DNA of 64,000 nt, from positions 332,812 to 396,811 of the forward strand of contig NZ_JAHSTW010000004.1 in NCBI RefSeq assembly GCF_019145195.1, in the 5' to 3' direction. Shown one piece after another: positions 17,150 to 26,235 of this stretch (position 1 is its first letter; each line of letters begins with the position of its first letter). A program made the translations under genes and the position numbers. This DNA is from Pseudomonas siliginis (lineage in GTDB: Bacteria > Pseudomonadota > Gammaproteobacteria > Pseudomonadales > Pseudomonadaceae). A model generated the notes under the pieces. That model was not told where the DNA came from. It did not search any database and was given only the letters and a program-made list of their open reading frames with translations.

Positions 17150-19234
17150 TTACTTCTTGGCCACCTGATTGCTCAGTTTCAGGTAATCCAGCAGCACGCG
17201 CCCGGTTTCGCTCAGGTAGGCATCGTCTTCTGGTTTGACCTTGTCCGGCTCGGCAGCGGCCAGTGCGTCTTCGTCTTCTTTCTTCAGCTCTTTGAGCGGT
17301 TCTTCGCCTTTGGCCTTGCGACGGATGTTCTCCATCGCCAGCTGCTTGGCGTCGATGTCGGCGTGCTGGGCACGACGATCGGCTTCGTTGAGGCTGACGG
17401 TTTTTTCTTCCATCAGTTTCTGCGCCAGGGCCAGCTTGTCGCGGATGAACACGAACTCGGCATCCTTGTTGGTGCGCGAGTCATGTTCGGACTTCAACTG
17501 GGCGAGGAACGGCTTGAACGGATCGGCCGCCGGCTTGATCGCTGCGCGAATGGTGTCCCACGGCATGGCTTCCGGCAGGGCGCTTTCACCGATTTCCTTG
17601 GTGTCGATCAGCGACGGGTAGTCGATGTCCGGCAGCACGCCCTGATGCTGGGTGCTCTGCCCAGAGACACGATAAAACTTGGCCAGGGTCAGTTTCAGTT
17701 CGCCATGGTTCAGCGGCTGAATGGTCTGCACAGTGCCTTTGCCGAAAGTCTGGCCGCCGATGATCAATGCACGATGGTAGTCCTGCATGGCGCCGGCGAA
17801 GATCTCCGAGGCCGAGGCGGACAGGCGGTTGACCAGCAGCGCCATCGGGCCTTTGTAGAACGCGCCCGGGTTTTCATCTTCGAGGACGTCGACACGGCCA
17901 TCTGCATTACGCACCAGCACGGTCGGACCTTTGTCGATAAACAGGCTGGTCAGTTCGGTGGCTTCCTGCAGGGAGCCGCCGCCGTTGTTGCGCAGGTCGA
18001 TGACCACGCCGTCGACTTTGTCCTTCTGCAGCTCGGTGAGCAGCTTCTTGACGTCGCGGGTGGTGCTCTTGTAATCCGGGTCACCGGCACGGAAGGCCTT
18101 GAAGTCGAGGTAGAAGGCCGGGATCTCGATCACGCCGAGTTTGTAGTCCTTGCCGTCCTGTTTCAGGCTGAGAATCGACTTCTTCACGGCCTGGTCTTCG
18201 AGCTTCACCGCTTCACGGGTGATCGGCACGATCTTGGTGGTCTGGTCGTTCGGCGCATTGCTCGCCGGAATGACTTCCAGGCGCACCACGGTGCCTTTCG
18301 GACCGCGAATCAATTTGACCACTTCGTCCAGACGCCAGCCGACCACGTCGACCATTTCCTTGTTGCCTTGGGCAACGCCGATGATCTTGTCCGCCGGAGC
18401 GACCTGCTTGGTCTTGTCCGCGGGGCCTGCCGGCACCAGACGCACGACTTTCACTTGATCGTTGTCGCTCTGCAATACGGCGCCAATGCCCTCGAGGGAC
18501 AGGCTCATGTTGATGTCGAAGTTTTCCGCGTTATCCGGCGACAGATAGTTGGTGTGCGGGTCGTAGGACATGGCGAAGGTGTTGATGTACGCCTGGAAAA
18601 TGTCTTCGGCGCGGGTCTGGTCGAGGCGCGCCAGCTGATTCTTGTAGCGCTTGGTCAGGGTTTCCTGGATCTGCTTCGGGTCTTTGCCGGCGATCTTCTG
18701 GCGCAGCACTTCGTCCTTGACGCGTTTGCGCCACAGGTCGTCGAGTTCCGCGGTGGACTTGAGCCAAGGCGCGTCCTTGCGATCGATCAGCAAGGTCTCC
18801 TTGGTGTTGAAGTCCATCTTGTCGACGCCTTTGTTCAGCTCGGCAAGGGCGAAGTCCAGACGCGCCTTGACGCGGTCCAGATAGCGCTTGTAGATGGTGA
18901 ACCCGGCGTTGAGGTCGCCGCTTTTGAGGAAGTCGTCGAACTGCGTCTTCCACTTGTCGAATTCGGCGATATCGCTGGCCATGAAATAGCTGCGCGACGG
19001 GTCGAGCAGCTTGATGTAGCTGTCGTAGATGATCACCGAGCGCGCATCATCGAGCGGCGGCTTGCTGTAGTGGTGACGCTTGAGCAACTCGACGACGTTC
19101 AGGCTGGCGATGACTTCATCGCGATCAGGCTGCAACTTGTCCCAGCTGTTGGCTGCGAATGTGGTGCCCGACACCGGCAACAGACCGATACCGATGAAAA
19201 GAGCGAGGGCGGTGCTGGGGAGCAGATGCTTCAT
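17150..19234 (-). CDS. prc: Tail-specific periplasmic carboxy-terminal protease
   Basis: A 694-residue S41 peptidase (Prc/Tsp). An N-terminal signal peptide is present (MKHLLPSTALALFIGIGLLP with cleavage after TFAA). The PDZ domain spans about 215-310 (GIGAVL...GPADKTKQVAPADKIIGV), and the catalytic core has the Ser-Lys dyad as S474 in LSASASEIF and K499 in TFGKGTVQ, 25 residues apart as in E. coli Tsp. The C-terminal extension (about 560-690) is typical of Prc. It degrades periplasmic proteins with exposed nonpolar C-termini; its P. aeruginosa counterpart is AlgO, which degrades MucA variants and affects alginate. The start at 19234 gives the conserved signal peptide; the ATG at 19267 is an alternative. 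Confidence 0.95.
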   Translation of the reverse strand: MKHLLPSTALALFIGIGLLPVSGTTFAANSWDKLQPDRDEVIASLNVVELLKRHHYSKPPLDDARSVIIYDSYIKLLDPSRSYFMASDIAEFDKWKTQFDDFLKSGDLNAGFTIYKRYLDRVKARLDFALAELNKGVDKMDFNTKETLLIDRKDAPWLKSTAELDDLWRKRVKDEVLRQKIAGKDPKQIQETLTKRYKNQLARLDQTRAEDIFQAYINTFAMSYDPHTNYLSPDNAENFDINMSLSLEGIGAVLQSDNDQVKVVRLVPAGPADKTKQVAPADKIIGVAQGNKEMVDVVGWRLDEVVKLIRGPKGTVVRLEVIPASNAPNDQTTKIVPITREAVKLEDQAVKKSILSLKQDGKDYKLGVIEIPAFYLDFKAFRAGDPDYKSTTRDVKKLLTELQKDKVDGVVIDLRNNGGGSLQEATELTSLFIDKGPTVLVRNADGRVDVLEDENPGAFYKGPMALLVNRLSASASEIFAGAMQDYHRALIIGGQTFGKGTVQTIQPLNHGELKLTLAKFYRVSGQSTQHQGVLPDIDYPSLIDTKEIGESALPEAMPWDTIRAAIKPAADPFKPFLAQLKSEHDSRTNKDAEFVFIRDKLALAQKLMEEKTVSLNEADRRAQHADIDAKQLAMENIRRKAKGEEPLKELKKEDEDALAAAEPDKVKPEDDAYLSETGRVLLDYLKLSNQVAKK

Positions 19235-19372
19235 GCTGATTCGACGCGGGGACAATTGATAACGCATATTAGGCCGTCTTTGAAGTCGCCGGTTCTTTGA
19301 GAGCCGGTCGCATAATGCAAAAAGCCCGGCGCTACAGCTTCGGGCTCAGTCCAGACTCACTATGGAGGCAGT

Positions 19373-20335
19373 GTGAAGGCATTGCAAGGCGTTGAAGGTC
19401 AAGTGGCATGGGTTGAAGAGCCGAGTCCGACGTGCGATGTAGGACAAGTCCGCATCCGGGTGGCGGCAGCCGGCCTCAATCGCGCCGATTTATTACAGAA
19501 AGCAGGGCTTTATCCGCCGCCACCCGGGGCCAGCCAAGTGCTCGGTCTTGAGTGCTCCGGGGTGATCAGCGAAGTCGGTGCGGGTTCGTCCTGGCAGGTC
19601 GGCGACCGGGTCTGCGCCTTGCTGGCCGGGGGCGGCATGGCTGAAGAGGTGGTCGTCGACGGACGGCACGTGCTGCCGGTGCCTGAAGGTGTTTCGCTGA
19701 TCGAGGCGGCGGCATTGCCCGAGGTGTACGCCACCGTTTGGCTGAATGTGTTTCAACTTGCAGCGCTGAAACCCGGTGAGAAAATTCTCCTGCACGCCGG
19801 CGCAAGTGGAATCGGTTCAGCCGCCATTCAGCTGTGCAAGGCCTTCGGTAACCCTTGCTGGGTCAGCGTCGGTTCCGCCGAACGCCTGGCTTACTGCGAA
19901 GCATTGGGTGCGCAGGGCGGCGTGGTGCGCACCGATGAAATTGAAAGCCTGCGCGACTTCGGGCCGTTCGATGTGATTCTCGACCCGGTGGGCGGCAATT
20001 ATGCGGCGCTGAACCTCAAGCTGATGGCGCTGGACGGACGTTGGGTGCTGATCGGTCTGATGGGCGGGCGCGACGCGACACTGGATCTGGCGCAGGTGTT
20101 GGCCAAGCGTGTGCAACTGCTCGGTTCGACGTTGCGCAGCCGTAGCGATCAATTCAAGGCCGATCTGCTCAGTGATCTGGGCCAGCATGTGTGGCCGCTG
20201 TTTGCCGAGGGCCGCTTGCGTCCGCAATTGGCCAGAGCGTTTGCGGTGAAGGATGCCGAAGCAGCGTTTGCCGAACTGGCGAGCAATACGGTGGCGGGCA
20301 AGTTGGTGTTGGTGATTGACGACAGTCTTAGCTGA
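19373..20335 (+). CDS. NAD(P)H-quinone oxidoreductase, zeta-crystallin/PIG3 type
   Basis: A 320-residue member of the medium-chain dehydrogenase/reductase family. Visible blocks are the N-terminal GroES-like fold (LNRADLLQKAGLYPPPPGAS), the GxGxxA-type nucleotide-binding site in ILLHAGASGIGSAAIQLCKA (about residues 140-160), and the C-terminal AEAAFAELASNTVAGKLVLV. No zinc ligands are evident, as expected for quinone reductases. It starts at GTG with GGAGG 4-5 bases upstream. It would reduce quinones or enones with NADPH. It is divergent from prc. Confidence 0.9.
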   Translation: MKALQGVEGQVAWVEEPSPTCDVGQVRIRVAAAGLNRADLLQKAGLYPPPPGASQVLGLECSGVISEVGAGSSWQVGDRVCALLAGGGMAEEVVVDGRHVLPVPEGVSLIEAAALPEVYATVWLNVFQLAALKPGEKILLHAGASGIGSAAIQLCKAFGNPCWVSVGSAERLAYCEALGAQGGVVRTDEIESLRDFGPFDVILDPVGGNYAALNLKLMALDGRWVLIGLMGGRDATLDLAQVLAKRVQLLGSTLRSRSDQFKADLLSDLGQHVWPLFAEGRLRPQLARAFAVKDAEAAFAELASNTVAGKLVLVIDDSLS

Positions 20336-20346
20336 CAACAGGTTCC

Positions 20347-20435
20347 TGTAGGAGTGAGCCTGCTCGCGATGCGGCGTGTCAGCCAACATCAATGTTGACT
20401 GGAACACCGCCATCGCGAGCAGGCTCACTCCTACA
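20347..20435. repeat. REPIN-type inverted pair (GGAGTGAGCC variant)
   Basis: REP units at 20347-20370 and 20412-20435 with the TAGGAGTGAGCC variant in place of GGGAGCGAGCC, between the convergent oxidoreductase and HAD genes. Confidence 0.88.
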
Positions 20436-20446
20436 TTAGATCTTCG

Positions 20447-21100
20447 TCATTTCCAGAGGTGGATCGGCCAGCCGGCTTTTTCTGCGTGCTCTAGCAGCAC
20501 AGGATCCGGATTGACCACATGCGGGAAGTCCACCTTAAGCAACAACGGCAAATCGTTGCGCGAATCGGAATAAAAACTCGCGCCCTCGAGGTTTTCTTCT
20601 TCGGCATCCAGCCATTCCAGCAGGCGGGTGATCTTGCCTTCGCGGTAAGTCAGGGTGCCGACGGTGTTGCCGCTGTACACGCCATGGGCGACTTCCAGTT
20701 CGATGGCCAATATCTCGTCGATGCCCAGACGATCGGCGATCGGGCGAACCAGGTGCGCACCGGATGCCGAGATCACCAGAATCCGGTCACCGGCCTTGCG
20801 GTGGGCGGCGATGGTTTTGGTCGCGTCGCTGAAGATGATCGGCTCGATGAAATCTTCCACCCACGGGCCAACCAAGTGCTCGATTTCCTCAGGGGTGCGG
20901 CCTATCAATGGTTCGAGACTGAAGGCCATATAGTCTTCCATCGCCAGATGTCCGCGGCCGTAGGCATCCATCAGTTCCTTGTCGCGCTGCATGAACGACT
21001 CGCCATCGACCCAGCCAAGGCGGACCATCTGCTCACTCCATAGCGAGGAGCAGTCGCCATGGATCAACGTTTCGTCCAGATCAAAAATTGCCAAAGCCAT
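20447..21100 (-). CDS. HAD-IB family phosphatase
   Basis: A 217-residue haloacid dehalogenase-type hydrolase. Motif I is FDLDETLIHGD at residues 5-15, with the nucleophile Asp6 and general acid Asp8. Motif II is LVISASGA in the middle, and motif IV is SDSRNDLPLL near 175-185. The helical cap between I and II puts it in subfamily IB with SerB, GpmB-like and histidinol-phosphatase-type enzymes. Substrate unknown. It follows the ABC operon in the same direction, with an inverted repeat in the intervening gap, so it may or may not be cotranscribed with it. Confidence 0.88.
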   Translation of the reverse strand: MALAIFDLDETLIHGDCSSLWSEQMVRLGWVDGESFMQRDKELMDAYGRGHLAMEDYMAFSLEPLIGRTPEEIEHLVGPWVEDFIEPIIFSDATKTIAAHRKAGDRILVISASGAHLVRPIADRLGIDEILAIELEVAHGVYSGNTVGTLTYREGKITRLLEWLDAEEENLEGASFYSDSRNDLPLLLKVDFPHVVNPDPVLLEHAEKAGWPIHLWK

Positions 21101-21118
21101 CGGGTTCTCTCCGAGAAC

Positions 21119-21208
21119 AGCTGCAAGCTACGAGCTAATAGCTGCAAGAATTAAAATCAGGTGCACCGCAGTCTACAACTTGAAGCTTGTAGCTCGAAGC
21201 TTGCAGCT
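21119..21208. repeat. AGCTTGCAGCT-type inverted repeat
   Basis: Two 18-base arms (21119-21136 and 21191-21208) are inverted copies with 17 of 18 bases matching and contain overlapping AGCT palindromes. It lies between the ABC ATPase stop and the HAD gene start and could form a stem on the operon transcript. Confidence 0.75.
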
Positions 21209-21212
21209 GCTT

Positions 21213-22202
21213 TTATGCTACTTCGCACAGGGCGGTCGGATCGATGGAAAGTGCCAGGCGTTGTCCGTCGGGATGCAGATCGGCGGCGGAGCGGTTGAGT
21301 ACGTCGACCACCAGTTCCACCCCGCGCGCTTCGACGCGATAGCGAATGACGTTGCCGAGCAGGCTGTGACTGCGGATCTGCGCATCGAGTTCGCCGTCAA
21401 GGCTCAGTTCGATGGCCTCCGGGCGGATGGCGATGCGGTGGTTGACCGGCCGTTGCAACAGCTTTGAGGCGGCATCGGCATCGAGCAGGTTGTAGTTGCC
21501 GATGAAGCCGGCGGCGAATACATCGACCGGCGCGGTGTAGAGGGTTTCGGCGTCGCCGCTCTGGACGATCTTGCCCTGATTCATCAGGAAAATCCGGTCC
21601 GACATGGTCAGCGCTTCTTCCTGATCGTGAGTGACGAAGATCGTGGTCAGGCCGAGTTCGCGCTGGATCTGACGGATCTGCTCGCGCAGGTGTTTGCGAA
21701 TCCGTGCGTCGAGCGCCGACAGCGGCTCATCGAGCAGCAACAAGCGCGGGCGGGTCACTAGCGACCGGGCGAGGGCGACACGCTGGCACTGACCACCGGA
21801 CAGTTGATGCGGATAGCGGCTGGCGAAGTCGTGCAGTTCAACCAGCTTCAACACTTCAGAGACGCGCTTGTGGCTGTCATCGGCGTTGACCTTTTGCATG
21901 CGCAGGCCGAAGGCGACGTTCTGTTCGACGGTCATGTTGGGGAACAGCGCGTAGCTCTGAAAGACCATGCCGATACCGCGTTTCTGCGGACTCAACGGCA
22001 CGATGTCGACGCCATCGAGCAAAATCTTGCCGCCATCCACCGGGGTCAGCCCGGCGATGCAACGCAGCAAAGTCGACTTGCCGCACCCGGACGGGCCGAG
22101 CAGGGTGACGAACTCACCTTTGTTGATCTCGCAATCGATGTCGCTGAATACCGTGGTGCCGGCATAACTCTTCTGCAGGTGTTGGACGCTGACGTAGCTC
22201 AT
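21213..22202 (-). CDS. ABC transporter ATP-binding protein (polyamine/iron/phosphonate-type importer)
   Basis: A 329-residue ATPase with Walker A GPSGCGKSTL (about 36-45), Q-loop FQSYALFPNMTV, signature LSGGQCQRVALARSL, Walker B LLLLDEPLSALD and H-loop TIFVTHDQEEA. The C-terminal 90 residues form a TOBE-like regulatory domain, placing it in the PotA/FbpC-like MalK branch. Its ATG overlaps the stop of the permease gene upstream (ATGA). It powers the importer formed by the two permeases and the binding protein encoded upstream in this operon. Confidence 0.92.
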   Translation of the reverse strand: MSYVSVQHLQKSYAGTTVFSDIDCEINKGEFVTLLGPSGCGKSTLLRCIAGLTPVDGGKILLDGVDIVPLSPQKRGIGMVFQSYALFPNMTVEQNVAFGLRMQKVNADDSHKRVSEVLKLVELHDFASRYPHQLSGGQCQRVALARSLVTRPRLLLLDEPLSALDARIRKHLREQIRQIQRELGLTTIFVTHDQEEALTMSDRIFLMNQGKIVQSGDAETLYTAPVDVFAAGFIGNYNLLDADAASKLLQRPVNHRIAIRPEAIELSLDGELDAQIRSHSLLGNVIRYRVEARGVELVVDVLNRSAADLHPDGQRLALSIDPTALCEVA

Positions 22203-22999
22203 TCGCTTTTGTCCTTGTTCAAGATGTTGGCGATCCAGGTCAGGACCAGCACGAAAAAGAAATACGAAATGACCAGCGCACTGGTGAAGTGGCCGCTGCT
22301 GTTGCGCATGTTGTTCAGGTACACCTGCAGGGTTTCGTAGCGGGTGCCGACGAGGATGTTGGCGAACACGAATTCACCGAAGAGGAACGAGAACGACAGT
22401 AGCAGCGCCACCATCAGGCCTTTGCGCAGATTCGGCAGCACCACCAGAAACGCCGCTTGAAAAGTGCTGGCGCCAAGCAGTTGCGCGGCGTCCATCAGGT
22501 CGCGCAGGTTGATCGCTTGCAGGTTGTTGGTGATCGCGCGGTACATGAACGGCAGCGCCACGGTGAAGTAGCAGCCGATCAGAATCCATGGCGTACCGAC
22601 CATCGCCATCGGCCCGGAACCGTATAGCTGCAGCAGCCCCACCGAGGACACCACCGGCGGCACCGCGAAGGGCAGCAGGATGAGGATGTTCATCAGCGCA
22701 TCGAGTTTCGGAAAGTAGTAATGCACGACAAACAGCAGCGGCAGGATCAGCACCACCGATAACACCAGCGCGCCGACACAGACGATCAGCGACTGACCGA
22801 ATGCATGCAGAAAGCGCGGATCGCTCCACAGCTGGATGTACCACTTGAAGGTGAAGCCGCTGGGCAGAATCGTTGCCGACCAACTGCTGGCGATCGAATA
22901 GACCAGCGTGCCCAGCAGCGGCAACAGCAGAATGGCGAACAGCAGATAAACCACGACGCGGTGGTAGAGGCCGGCCGGGCCGGATTCAGCGCGAGACAT
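22199..22999 (-). CDS. ABC transporter permease (second)
   Basis: A 266-residue inner-membrane protein with six hydrophobic helices and the EAA-type loop MDAAQLLGASTFQAAFLVVLPNLRKG (about 175-200), where it contacts the ATPase. It is of the PotC/CysW type. It overlaps the ATPase gene by four bases downstream and the first permease gene by 14 bases upstream, so the three are translationally coupled. Confidence 0.9.
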   Translation of the reverse strand: MSRAESGPAGLYHRVVVYLLFAILLLPLLGTLVYSIASSWSATILPSGFTFKWYIQLWSDPRFLHAFGQSLIVCVGALVLSVVLILPLLFVVHYYFPKLDALMNILILLPFAVPPVVSSVGLLQLYGSGPMAMVGTPWILIGCYFTVALPFMYRAITNNLQAINLRDLMDAAQLLGASTFQAAFLVVLPNLRKGLMVALLLSFSFLFGEFVFANILVGTRYETLQVYLNNMRNSSGHFTSALVISYFFFVLVLTWIANILNKDKSE

Positions 23000-23822
23000 G
23001 GTAGCTCCTCTTCAACAGCAATTGATGCACGACGGTGACAATGGTCATCAGCGCCACGAGCACCACGGCCAGGGCGCTGGCCAGGTTCGGGTCAAGGGAA
23101 ATGTCGCCGGAGACCATCGCCGCAATACGGATCGGCAGAACGTTGAAGTTGCCGGTGGTCAGCGCATAAACCGTGGCGTAGGCGCCGAGGGCGTTGGCCA
23201 GCAGGATGACGAAAGTACCGAGCAACGCCGGGGTCAATACTGGCAGGCCGATGTGCCGCCAGAACTGCCAGCCGTTGGCGCCGAGCAGTGCGGCGGACTC
23301 GCGCCAGTCTTCCCGCAGAGCGTCGAAAGCCGGGTAGAGCAGGAGCACGCCGAGGGGAATCTGGAAGTAGGTGTAGAGGATGATCAGGCCGGTTTTCGAA
23401 TACAGGTTGAAGTCCTGAATGATCCCTGACTGCTTGAGCATGATGGTGATGCTGCCGTTGAAACCGAGCAGGATGATGAACGCGAACGCCAGCGGCACGC
23501 CGGCAAAATTGCTGGTCATGTTGGCGAAGGCATTCACGAAGTTGCGCAGCTTCGAATCGACGCGGCGTAGTGAATACGCACCAAGCACGGCGATGATGAT
23601 GCCGAATACGCTCGACCAGAAACTGATCTCCAGGCTGTACTGGATTGCCTGCCGATAGAACTTCGAACCGAAGATCTTGCTGAAGTTGGCCAGGCCCCAG
23701 CCAGACTCTTCCGATTGCAGGCTGTTGATCATCACCCAGACCAGTGGGGCGATTTCGAAGACGATAAAGAACAGCGCGAAAGGCACCAGACACAGCGCCG
23801 CGAGCCATTTGCCGCGATTCAT
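22986..23822 (-). CDS. ABC transporter permease (first)
   Basis: A 278-residue inner-membrane protein of the PotB type with six helices and an EAA loop ESAALLGANGWQFWRHIGLPVL (about 190-215). The start at 23822 (MNRGKWLAAL) is chosen because it lies just after the stop of the phosphodiesterase gene and begins a typical cytoplasmic N-terminus before the first helix; an upstream in-frame ATG at 23849 would lie inside that gene. It pairs with the next permease. Confidence 0.9.
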   Translation of the reverse strand: MNRGKWLAALCLVPFALFFIVFEIAPLVWVMINSLQSEESGWGLANFSKIFGSKFYRQAIQYSLEISFWSSVFGIIIAVLGAYSLRRVDSKLRNFVNAFANMTSNFAGVPLAFAFIILLGFNGSITIMLKQSGIIQDFNLYSKTGLIILYTYFQIPLGVLLLYPAFDALREDWRESAALLGANGWQFWRHIGLPVLTPALLGTFVILLANALGAYATVYALTTGNFNVLPIRIAAMVSGDISLDPNLASALAVVLVALMTIVTVVHQLLLKRSYHVSR

Positions 23823-23827
23823 GGCAT

Positions 23828-24634
23828 TCACTTGAGCAGCTCCCGGCACACAGGTTTGTCGTGGGGTACGCCGAGCAGTTCGCAGACCGTGCCGCAGATC
23901 TCGGTCTGCGTTGGTGTGGCGTCAGGGTTGAGGCTGAACGCCTCGCCGAGGACGAACAGCGGCACCTGACGTTCTTCCGCCAGCAGGCCGTTGTGCGAAC
24001 GATCGTTGTTCATGCCGTGGTCGGCGGTCACCAGCACCTGGTAACCAGCGTCGAGCCAGCTCTGCAGATAGTCGGCGAGGATGACGTCAGCCGAGCGCGC
24101 GCTGTTGCGGTATTGCGCGCTGTCGAGGCCGTGCTTGTGCCCGGCGTCGTCGATATTCATCGGGTGGATCAGGAGGAAATCCGGCGCATGACGCAGGCGC
24201 AGGTTCTCCGCGTCGGCGAACAGGTGCGAATCCGGATAATGGTCGTTCCAGTAGAAATGCCCGTGCTGGATCGGCAATGTCGGATCGTCGGTGTGGCGGT
24301 CGCGCGCAGCCACGAACGGTGAGCGGTTATACAACTCGCTGACCCAGTGATACGCCGCAGCGGCGGTTTTCAATCCGGCATCACGGGCGTAGTGATAGAT
24401 GCTGCGCTGGTTGGACAAGCGCGAGACATTGTTGTGAACGATGCCGCTGTCGATCGGTGGCACGCCGGTGAGAATGCATTCGTAAAGTGGTCGGGACAGG
24501 GCGGGCAATTCGCACTCCAGTTGATAGAGCGCCGCGCGTCCTGCGCCAACATAAGCCTGCAGATGCCCCATGGCGTGGCACGCAACCTCGTAGTTGAGGC
24601 CGTCGAGCACGACAAGGATGACGTTGTGCTTCAT
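23828..24634 (-). CDS. Type I phosphodiesterase / nucleotide pyrophosphatase family enzyme
   Basis: A 268-residue member of the alkaline phosphatase superfamily. The N-terminal VLVVLDGLN (Asp10, metal ligand), the nucleophile region CILTGVPP and the C-terminal VLVTADHGMNND (Asp-His metal ligands) are visible, along with DAGHKHG. Enzymes of this type hydrolyse phosphodiesters or phosphonates such as phosphonoacetate. There is no signal peptide, so it is cytoplasmic. Its place inside an ABC importer operon, between the binding protein and the permeases, suggests it acts on the imported compound. The actual substrate is not deducible. Confidence 0.85.
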   Translation of the reverse strand: MKHNVILVVLDGLNYEVACHAMGHLQAYVGAGRAALYQLECELPALSRPLYECILTGVPPIDSGIVHNNVSRLSNQRSIYHYARDAGLKTAAAAYHWVSELYNRSPFVAARDRHTDDPTLPIQHGHFYWNDHYPDSHLFADAENLRLRHAPDFLLIHPMNIDDAGHKHGLDSAQYRNSARSADVILADYLQSWLDAGYQVLVTADHGMNNDRSHNGLLAEERQVPLFVLGEAFSLNPDATPTQTEICGTVCELLGVPHDKPVCRELLK

Positions 24635-24686
24635 AGGGGCAAGAACTCCGCGAAACAGGAAATTTCAGATCCAGCCGAGATCCCCT

Positions 24687-24776
24687 TGTAGGAGTGAGCC
24701 TGCTCGCGATAACGGTGGATCAACCAACATCGTCGTTGAATGTTCGACCGCTATCGCGAGCAGGCTCGCTCCCACA
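24687..24776. repeat. REPIN-type inverted pair inside the ABC operon
   Basis: Units at 24687-24710 and 24753-24776, one of the GGAGTGAGCC variant and one standard, in the 180-base gap between the binding-protein and phosphodiesterase genes. Confidence 0.88.
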
Positions 24777-24816
24777 TTCGGATCTTCAGCGGATCCCGAA
24801 CAGGGGGATCACAGGA

Positions 24817-25884
24817 TTACTTCATCTCTACGATGACTTCCTCGTTCCACTGCTGCGGCAGGGCTTTGGAGGTCTTTTCCCACGCGTCGGCGTCCTTGAC
24901 TGGCGTAACGTTTTTGTATTGCTCGTTCGGCAGCAGCTTGGCCTTCACGTCTTCCGGCAGTTGCAGGTGTTCGGCGCGGATCGGCCGGGCGTTGCCGCGG
25001 GCGAGGTTGGTCTGGCCGGCGTCGCTGAAGATGTATTCGCGGGTCAGCTTGGCGGCGTTGGGGTTTTTCGCGTACTTGTTGATGATCGTGGTGTAGCCGG
25101 AAATCACCGAGCCGTCGGATGGAATCAGCACTACGTAATCATCCGGGTTGGCCATCTTGGCTTTGTAGCTGAGGCCATTGAAGTCCCAGACCACGCCGAC
25201 TTCGATCTCGCCTTTTTCCATGGTGGCGATAGTCGGGTTGGCCATCGACAGACGACCCTGTTTGGCGAGGTCGGCGAATAACAGCAGCGCAGGCTTGATG
25301 TTTTTCTCGTCACCGCCATTGGCCAGAGCCGCGGCGAGAACACCGTTGGCGGCCTGAGCAGCGGTGCTCACGTCACCGATGGAAACCTTGTATTTGCCGG
25401 TTTTCAGGTCAGCCCATTTGGTCGGTACGTCGGAGCCGTGCAGCAGCTTCTTGTTGACGATGAAGGCGATGGTGCCGGTGTAGGCCAGTGCCCAGTTGCC
25501 GTCCTTGTCCTTGGCCCAGTCCGGCACCTGATCCCAGGTGCTTGGCTTGTAGGGTTGCACCACGCCTTGCTTGACCGCGATCGGGCCGAAGGCGGCACCG
25601 ACGTCGCCGATGTCGGCGGTGGCGTTGTCTTTTTCAGCAGCGAATTTGGCGATTTCCTGGGCCGAGCTCATGTCGGTGTCGATGTGTTTCAGGCCGTATT
25701 TCTTGGCCAGGTCTTCCCAGGTGCCTTTCCAGTTGGCCCAGTCATCGGGCATACCGACGCTGTTGACGGCGCCTTCCGCTTTCGCAGCGGCTTCGAGGGT
25801 TTTCAGATCGGTGTCGGCAGCCATGGCGGCGCTGCACATAGCGATGGTCGAGCCTAACAGTGTTGCCAGGAAAAGCTGTTTCAT
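24817..25884 (-). CDS. Periplasmic substrate-binding protein of the ABC importer
   Basis: A 355-residue secreted protein with a signal peptide ending in AAMAA (about residues 19-23). It belongs to the large class of extracellular solute-binding proteins related to iron, spermidine/putrescine and aminoethylphosphonate binders, seen in GMPDDWANW, GDVSTAAQAANGVLAA and SGYTTIINKYAKNPNAAKL. AAGGAGC precedes the ATG. It is the first gene of the operon, and a candidate GntR operator lies 47 bases upstream. It differs from the typical iron-binding subset in lacking the paired tyrosines, so an organic ligand is more likely. Confidence 0.88.
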   Translation of the reverse strand: MKQLFLATLLGSTIAMCSAAMAADTDLKTLEAAAKAEGAVNSVGMPDDWANWKGTWEDLAKKYGLKHIDTDMSSAQEIAKFAAEKDNATADIGDVGAAFGPIAVKQGVVQPYKPSTWDQVPDWAKDKDGNWALAYTGTIAFIVNKKLLHGSDVPTKWADLKTGKYKVSIGDVSTAAQAANGVLAAALANGGDEKNIKPALLLFADLAKQGRLSMANPTIATMEKGEIEVGVVWDFNGLSYKAKMANPDDYVVLIPSDGSVISGYTTIINKYAKNPNAAKLTREYIFSDAGQTNLARGNARPIRAEHLQLPEDVKAKLLPNEQYKNVTPVKDADAWEKTSKALPQQWNEEVIVEMK

Positions 25885-25930
25885 TCCGAAGCTCCTTGGT
25901 CGTGTTCAACGCTGCGATTGCGGTTGGTGT

Positions 25931-25942
25931 TGGTCTAGGTCA
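25931..25942. promoter_or_regulatory. Candidate HutC-type GntR operator at the binding-protein promoter
   Basis: TGGTCTAGGTCA matches TGGTCTAGACCA, the operator of HutC-subfamily GntR regulators such as DasR/NagR and PhnF, at 10 of 12 positions. It lies 47 bases upstream of the substrate-binding-protein gene. Confidence 0.6.
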
Positions 25943-26209
25943 GCAATACCTGAGCCAATTTAGGTCGGCTGGATGACATTTTGATGTCGATGGCCGCGTG
26001 GCTGATCTTTTATCAACCATTGTCAGGAAGGTGCCAGATCAGCGTAGACCATACCCAAAGGCCCGTAGGGCAGGGGACTTGGCCGATGTATTGCAAGCCG
26101 TGAAAGCGACCGTTCGGTAGTTTTGTCATCTGTCGGTCATCTGCACTGCCTAGGCTTGCAACATACGAAGGCGCTTTGATCGGCGTTCGGATTTGCCCCG
26201 AAACAGTGC

Positions 26210-26221
26210 TGGTCTAGTCCA
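26210..26221. promoter_or_regulatory. Candidate HutC-type GntR operator at the regulator's own promoter
   Basis: TGGTCTAGTCCA is an 11-of-12 match to the DasR-type operator and sits inside the imperfect palindrome CTGGTCTAGTCCAG, 14 bases upstream of the regulator's ATG, suggesting autoregulation. The 350-base gap 25885-26235 holds this site, the site at 25931 and no visible gene. Confidence 0.65.
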
Positions 26222-26235
26222 GATAGGTAACGTTG

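Noticed and set aside
17024..19300. A 758-codon open frame antisense to prc
   Set aside because: The minus-strand Prc protein is complete with signal peptide, PDZ and catalytic dyad; the opposite frame has no known motif and arises from codon composition.
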